From: SMYC01 sp963578475
GTDB taxonomy: Bacteria; Acidobacteriota; Vicinamibacteria; Marinacidobacterales; SMYC01
Assembly (NCBI GenBank): GCA_963578475.1
Contig: CAUZCL010000021.1
Span: 11,116-75,115 of the forward strand
Direction: 5' to 3'
Length of the DNA stretch: 64,000 nt
Under the pieces are notes generated by a model that did not search any database, was not told the origin of the DNA, and was given only the letters and a program-made list of their open reading frames with translations. Shown piece after piece: positions 60,271 to 64,000 of this stretch. Position 1 is the first letter of the stretch; each line of letters opens with the position of its first letter. The translations under genes were made by a program, and so were the position numbers.

Positions 60271-61221
60271 TCAAGACCGCGCTTTCTCGGATAGGGTGGT
60301 CAGTCCGTTCTCTTGTGGCCGCCACAAACTCACCGCGAGCGCTAGAGCGAGAAGCGCGAAGGCGCCGAGTATCGCGGTGAGACCGAATTCCAGCTGGTTT
60401 CCCAGGACGAAGTGCAACCACGTCGTGAGCATCGTGGAGAAGGAATGGCCGGTGAGCGCGAGCGAGAGCGAAAGCGTTGCTCCCGCGGCGAAGGAAGGCC
60501 GCCCCGACATAGAGTGATGTATCCAGAACACGAGCGTTATCCCGCAAAGCGCCAACTGGGTTGGCGACATCACGACGACGTCGAAGAGCAGAAAATGGAG
60601 AGATGCTGGCGAGCCCGAGGACAGATAAAGTGCTAATAGCGGCGCGCCCCATTGCAAAGAGGAGCGAAGGCCGTAGACGTCTTTGGCGAGGGTATAGGCG
60701 AGGTTCGCGCCGATGGAAAGAAGCACGGGTGCCAGATAGGCGCCCGAGAGCCGTAGGTTGTACATCCAGTGCAGCGTAAAGAGATGCAGAAGTATCGAGC
60801 CGAAGGGCAATAAGAGCGCGGCGCGGCTCACACCGCGCGCGACGCGGGGCTCGCCGTGCTCGGACCTCCGGTCGGCCCAAAGAAAGAGCAAGGGAAAAAG
60901 ACCGACAACCCACCAAATCCCGTAGATGACGAGCGGGAGTCTTTCCGGTCCTTGGCCCATCGCGTGGACGTAGCCGTCCATGAAGTGCACGGCGGTGAAT
61001 GTGGTCGGGATATAGGCGAGGATAGCGATTTGTGCGACCGTCAAGGTCAGCGTTCGGAGCGACGTGAGCCCGAGAACATTACGAATGACGAAGAGCTTGG
61101 GGACGAGAAACGCGAGATAAGCGAGGGCGACCCAAACCGCGGTCCAAGGATCGGCCGCGGCGAGCTCCGTGTTCAGATAGGTGCCGTCGACAAGAAACAG
61201 CAAGCCGAGGAGAAACGCCAT
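60271..61221 (-). pseudogene. Polytopic membrane protein, 5' end replaced by IS sequence
   Basis: From 61221 (MAFLLGLLFLVDGTYLNTEL) to 60271 there are 316 residues with eight or nine hydrophobic segments, including LPLVIYGIWWVVGLFPLLFLW and LLPFGSILLHLF. I do not recognise the family. Upstream of 61221 the frame stays open for 63 codons, but beyond about 61255 it runs antisense to a transposase fragment, so the true N-terminus has been lost. The protein might still be made from the ATG at 61221, which has no ribosome site that I can see. The gene converges on the NTF2-like gene, 11 bases away. Confidence 0.5.
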
Positions 61222-61830
61222 CCGCGCATCGCGCTCGAGACGCACTCGTCGCAGAAGAAAAACGGCGAGGCCTACGGGGTGTACGATCTGCAGGCGAACC
61301 GAGGTACCGTTTTTGTCGGCACCACCTACGACACCCCCTACTTCGCTGTGGATGCGGTTGAAAAATGGTGGTGCACCGAGGGCCAACATCGTTATCGCAA
61401 CGCCGGGCACCTAACGATCCTGGCCGACGGCGGAGGGAGCAACAGTTCCTCCAGCCGCGTTTGGAAGTACGGGTTACAAACCCGCGTTTGCGACCGCCAC
61501 GGTCTCAACGTGACCGTGGCACACTATCCGAGCGGTGCCTCCAAGTGGAATCCCATAGAACACCGCCTCTTCAGCGAAATCAGCAAGAACTGGGCTGTCC
61601 GCCCGTTGGACAGCTACGAGACCATCCTCAAGTACCTCCGCACCACGACCACAACCACTGGGCTACGGGTTCGCGCACACCTCGTCCGCAAGGCCTACAA
61701 AAAGGGCGTAAAGATCACGCGCGAACAGATGGACGAGTTGGACCTGACCAACGACGAGGCCATGCCCAAGTGAAACTACACTATACAGCCTGCATAAAAG
61801 TCGGGAGTTATTCTTTCGCCGCCGCTTAGC
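61222..61830 (+). mobile_element. ISAzo13-family transposase relic
   Basis: The coding part, about 61255-61773, matches the C-terminal 170 residues of ISAzo13 transposases: YGVYDLQANRGTVFVGTTYD, then LTILADGGGSN, HYPSGASKWNPIEHRLFSEI and TGLRVRAHLVRKAYKKG, with an intact stop at 61773. The N-terminal half is missing, so it cannot transpose. The right flank to about 61830 probably includes the IS end. The element lies exactly between two genes that each lack their 5' parts, one pointing left and one pointing right. Confidence 0.78.
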
Positions 61831-62163
61831 ATCGGGCTCGAGGGCGTCGTCGTCGCGCAAGACGGTGCCGCCTTCCTCGAATCGTGGTCCTTTGTCACTG
61901 ACGGTAGTCGCGGGTTTTTCGGCGGAAGCGGCTCTATACCGCTCCCCGGTCAGCTTTCGGAGGCCGTCCTCGCGCAGCGCGAAGATCTCGGGGCCGCCGC
62001 CGATCGCTATTTCGAGCGGCGGGACGTCGCGGGACATGAAGGAACCTTCGGGCTACTCACGCAAGGGATGGTGAGCCGCAAGGCAGCGTTCGTACACTCG
62101 ATGCTGCACGCGCTCGCGCCGTTCTATAATGCGGGGGCCTATAGAAGTAAGGAGCAAATTTAG
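61831..62163 (+). pseudogene. DUF84/YjjX-type inosine/xanthosine triphosphatase, 5'-truncated
   Basis: Reading from 61831 to the TAG at 62161-62163, 110 codons give IGLEGVVVAQDG, SWSFVTDGSRGFFGGSGSIPLP and EGTFGLLTQGMVSRKAAF, the C-terminal half of DUF84 NTPases, which clear non-canonical nucleotides. The family is about 170-190 residues, so the first 60-80 residues are missing. The frame meets IS-derived sequence on its 5' side. No start codon or ribosome site is present. It ends four bases before tdk. Confidence 0.62.
62125..62130 (+). promoter_or_regulatory. -10 box for tdk
   Basis: A TATAAT inside the DUF84 relic, 37 bases before the tdk ATG; AAGGAG at 62148-62153 is the likely ribosome site, 14 bases from the start. 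No clear -35. Confidence 0.35.
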
Positions 62164-62167
62164 AAGC

Positions 62168-62803
62168 ATGGACGTTTTTCGTTCCCATCCAGGCTGCATC
62201 GAAGTTATTACGGGCAGCATGTTCAGCGGCAAGAGCGAAGAGCTCATCCGCCGCTTGCGCCGGGCTCAGATCGCGCGCCAGCGAGTTCAGATTTTCAAGC
62301 CCCTCATCGACGAGCGCTACAGCCAGGAGCACATCGTCTCCCATAGCGATATGCGCATCGACGCCGAGCTCGTGGATCACGCGGATGAGATTCTCAAGAA
62401 GCTCGATCATCGGACCGAGGTCATCGGCATCGACGAAGGACAATTCTTCGACCACACACTCGTCGGGGTGTGTAACCAGCTCGCCAATGGCGGGAAGCGG
62501 GTCGTCGTCGCCGGTTTGGACACGGACTTTTTGGGGCAACCTTTCGAGCCGATGCCGCAGCTGCTCGCGGTGGCCGAGTACATCACCAAGACTCTGGCCA
62601 TCTGCATGCGTTGCGGAAGCCCGGCAAACCAGACGCAGCGGCTCGTCGCGTCGAAAGATCGCGTGGTGGTTGGGGGTGCCGGTGCATATGAAGCGCGTTG
62701 CCGGCGTTGCTTCGAGCCCGAAATCGAAGAGGATCAGAAGCGCGACACGGTCGCCGCCCGGCTCAAGAGTCCCGCTATGAAGGCCGACGCGGGCGACTAC
62801 TAG
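62168..62803 (+). CDS. tdk: Thymidine kinase (type II)
   Basis: A 211-residue thymidine kinase. The P-loop is GSMFSGKSEELIRRLRRA, the Walker B-like segment is VIGIDEGQFFD, and FEPMPQLLAVAEYITK is the lasso region. Zinc is bound by cysteine pairs CMRCG and CRRC (in ARCRRCFEP). The start is at 62168, since the upstream ATG at 62129 overlaps the promoter box and adds unrelated residues. It lies two bases from the end of the convergent GGDEF relic. Salvage of thymidine is the role. Confidence 0.93.
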   Translation: MDVFRSHPGCIEVITGSMFSGKSEELIRRLRRAQIARQRVQIFKPLIDERYSQEHIVSHSDMRIDAELVDHADEILKKLDHRTEVIGIDEGQFFDHTLVGVCNQLANGGKRVVVAGLDTDFLGQPFEPMPQLLAVAEYITKTLAICMRCGSPANQTQRLVASKDRVVVGGAGAYEARCRRCFEPEIEEDQKRDTVAARLKSPAMKADAGDY

Positions 62804-62805
62804 GA

Positions 62806-63842
62806 CTAGTTCTTGCGCTGGCTCTGGAGCTCTTCGGACTCGAACAAGTTCGGCTGGTAGCTTTCGTCCGCCGGAGACCCGCCGCGCTGCCTCTTTCGGC
62901 GCGCTTTGTCCTCGTACATGTTCTTGTCCGCAGCCATCAACAACGACTCGAGGTCCTGCCCCGCCGCCGGATAGGATGCAAGTCCGAGGGAGATGCCGAT
63001 TTTGAGCATCGAGCCGATCCCGACGTCGAGCTCGGTCTCCTCGACAGCGTCCTGGAAACGATAGGAGAACTGGCGCGCCTGCTCGTAGGTGGTCTTCGGC
63101 AAGATCGCGATGAACTCGTCACCCGCATAGCGTACCAGCACATCCGCGTCGCTCATGTGGCCCTTCAAGATTCGGCCGACTTCCTTCAAGAAGCGATCGC
63201 CAGTGTGGTGGCCATGTCGATCGTTCACGCTCTTAAATCGTCGAGATCCATCTCGATGACCGTGAGCGGCTCACCGTAGCGTTTCGCCTCGGAAAGCGTC
63301 TGCTCGAAAAAGATGTATAGAAAGCGCGAGTTGGGAAGCCCCGTCAACCGGTCGGTGAAAGCGTCTTCCTGTGTCTCTTCGAAGCGGGTGGCGTTGAAAA
63401 GCGCAATCGAGGCGCGGTTGGCGACGATCTCCATAAGCCGGATATGGTCATCAGTAAAGCGTTCGTCACCGGCAACGTAGAGGGCGATGGTTCCGAGCCG
63501 GCGATCCCCGTGAACGAGCGGCGCGAGCAGAGAGTTTGCGTAGAGGCTCTTGATCTCTTCTGAAAGAGCCATCGTGTCGGGCCCGGGGTGGACGTTGTAG
63601 AGAAATCGGTTATTGGCGGCGACCCAACCGGCGAGCCGGGTGCCCATCTCGATCGACAGCCCCGAGAAAGCCTCTTTGTGCTGGCCCGCGACATGCGCCG
63701 GCTTGAGCTCTTCCGTGGTTTCCTCCGCGAGATAGATGACGAGTGTCGTGAAGGGCACGATCTTCTCGAGCTTGGACGCCAGAATGGTGAGCGTATCCGT
63801 GCGGGACAGGGAGTTGCCGATGTTCTGAAGAATCTCGAACAA
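62806..63842 (-). pseudogene. GAF-GGDEF diguanylate cyclase split by a one-base deletion
   Basis: Reading from 63842: a GAF-like domain (LFEILQNIGNSLSRTD to IALFNATRFEE), then DAFTDRLTGLPNSRFLYIFFE and IEMDLDDL, ending early at a TGA (63227-63225). In the next frame the GGDEF domain goes on with NDRHGHHTGDRFLKEV, and the signature is YAGDEF, so it is intact apart from the first residue of the motif. The family has LDDFKSVNDRHGH; here one C is missing from TTCAAGAGC. The 5' end is also unclear, because the only start in frame is a TTG and a TGA lies close upstream. c-di-GMP synthesis is therefore probably lost unless this is a sequencing error. Confidence 0.72.
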
Positions 63843-64000
63843 GGTGAACGAATCCCATCGAAAGCATGTTTTTCATGGTTCGCAGTTGCGAGCACAACAT
63901 CAAACGCTACCGTAGCACCAAAATGCGCCAGCGATGGCTTGCCGCTGTGCTGCTGCACTGCGAGCAACAGTTCAAACGAGTAAAGGGGTACGCATCCATC
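63843..64000. other. Window end, upstream part of the GGDEF relic
   Basis: The last 158 bases hold no supported gene. A minus-strand frame in another register starts with MKNMLSMGFV and may be the displaced N-terminus of the GAF-GGDEF gene. Confidence 0.3.

Noticed and set aside
60254..60292. Stem AGCGC/GCGCT between the NTF2-like and membrane genes
   Set aside because: Bulged stem without a proper T-run; could act as a terminator but support is poor.
60856..61254. 5' part of a long plus-strand frame leading into the ISAzo13 fragment
   Set aside because: This part is antisense to the membrane-protein gene and does not resemble transposase; only the segment from about 61255 does.
1..64000. 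tRNA, rRNA, CRISPR array, riboswitch or replication origin
   Set aside because: I looked for T-loop and acceptor patterns, regularly spaced repeats, and clusters of DnaA-box-like sites and saw none that hold up. Absence is by eye only.

Overview
The window is a GC-rich, gene-dense bacterial chromosome segment with no rRNA, no CRISPR array and no tRNA that I could recognise. The gene set suggests a diderm, respiring heterotroph, and Acidobacteriota is my best guess. The reasons are an Oar-like TonB receptor with an N-terminal carboxypeptidase-regulatory-like domain, a phosphoheptose isomerase, lipoboxes and Tat/Sec signals, menaquinone made by the futalosine route, a CRTAC1 (FG-GAP/UnbV) lipoprotein, PQQ-type quinoprotein, AtuA-type catabolism, and decayed kinase/TolB-propeller genes. 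The assignment is inferred, not proven.

Layout. (1) 0.1-4.0 kb, minus strand: mqnP-mqnE-mqnA-mqnC, a menaquinone operon. (2) 4.3-7.9 kb: a lysine-repeat histone-like protein, a tiny zinc-ribbon protein, a branched-chain-amino-acid-type binding lipoprotein with its own terminator, then an XRE regulator followed by a ParB/sulfiredoxin-fold (SbnI-like) protein. (3) 8.0-13.8 kb: yebC-ruvC-ruvA-[membrane MutS-like ATPase]-ruvB-queA. (4) 13.8-23.1 kb: a tightly packed collinear run of gmhA, a deoxyhypusine-synthase-like protein, RidA, an LLM oxidoreductase, and a leucine/acyclic-terpene-type acyl-CoA module (carboxyltransferase, AtuA, enoyl-CoA hydratase, biotin carboxylase). (5) 23-28.5 kb: TonB receptor, asparaginase-spermidine synthase pair, PilZ protein. 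(6) 28.5-37.7 kb: polytopic glycosyltransferase-like membrane proteins, EgtD, a methyltransferase and an FAD oxidoreductase. (7) 37.7-49.1 kb: intact enzymes (CRTAC1 lipoprotein, two FMN-dependent hydroxyacid oxidase homologues, a PQQ-type quinoprotein, an amidohydrolase) separated by relics: relE and vapBC toxin-antitoxin remnants, a transposase relic, kinase/propeller debris and a truncated NhaC antiporter. (8) 49.2-57.2 kb: a DUF885 lipoprotein lacking the metal motif, then a glycan cluster of three GT4 glycosyltransferases, a flippase-like membrane protein and a P1 peptidase, and an exported methyltransferase. (9) 57.2-64 kb: a class A beta-lactamase-like protein divergent from an exported kinase-fold protein with TenA and an NTF2-like protein; then an ISAzo13 relic between two genes that both lack their 5' ends, thymidine kinase, and a GAF-GGDEF gene broken by a one-base deletion.

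Two signals stand out. First, many transcription-unit-leading genes have a TANNNT box ending only 5-7 bases before the ATG, with no Shine-Dalgarno, which points to leaderless transcription. Second, the secreted protein at 58309-59157 carries the residue pattern of the FAM20C/PI3K/HipA kinase fold. The membrane MutS-like ATPase inside the ruv locus is a third candidate for an undescribed function.
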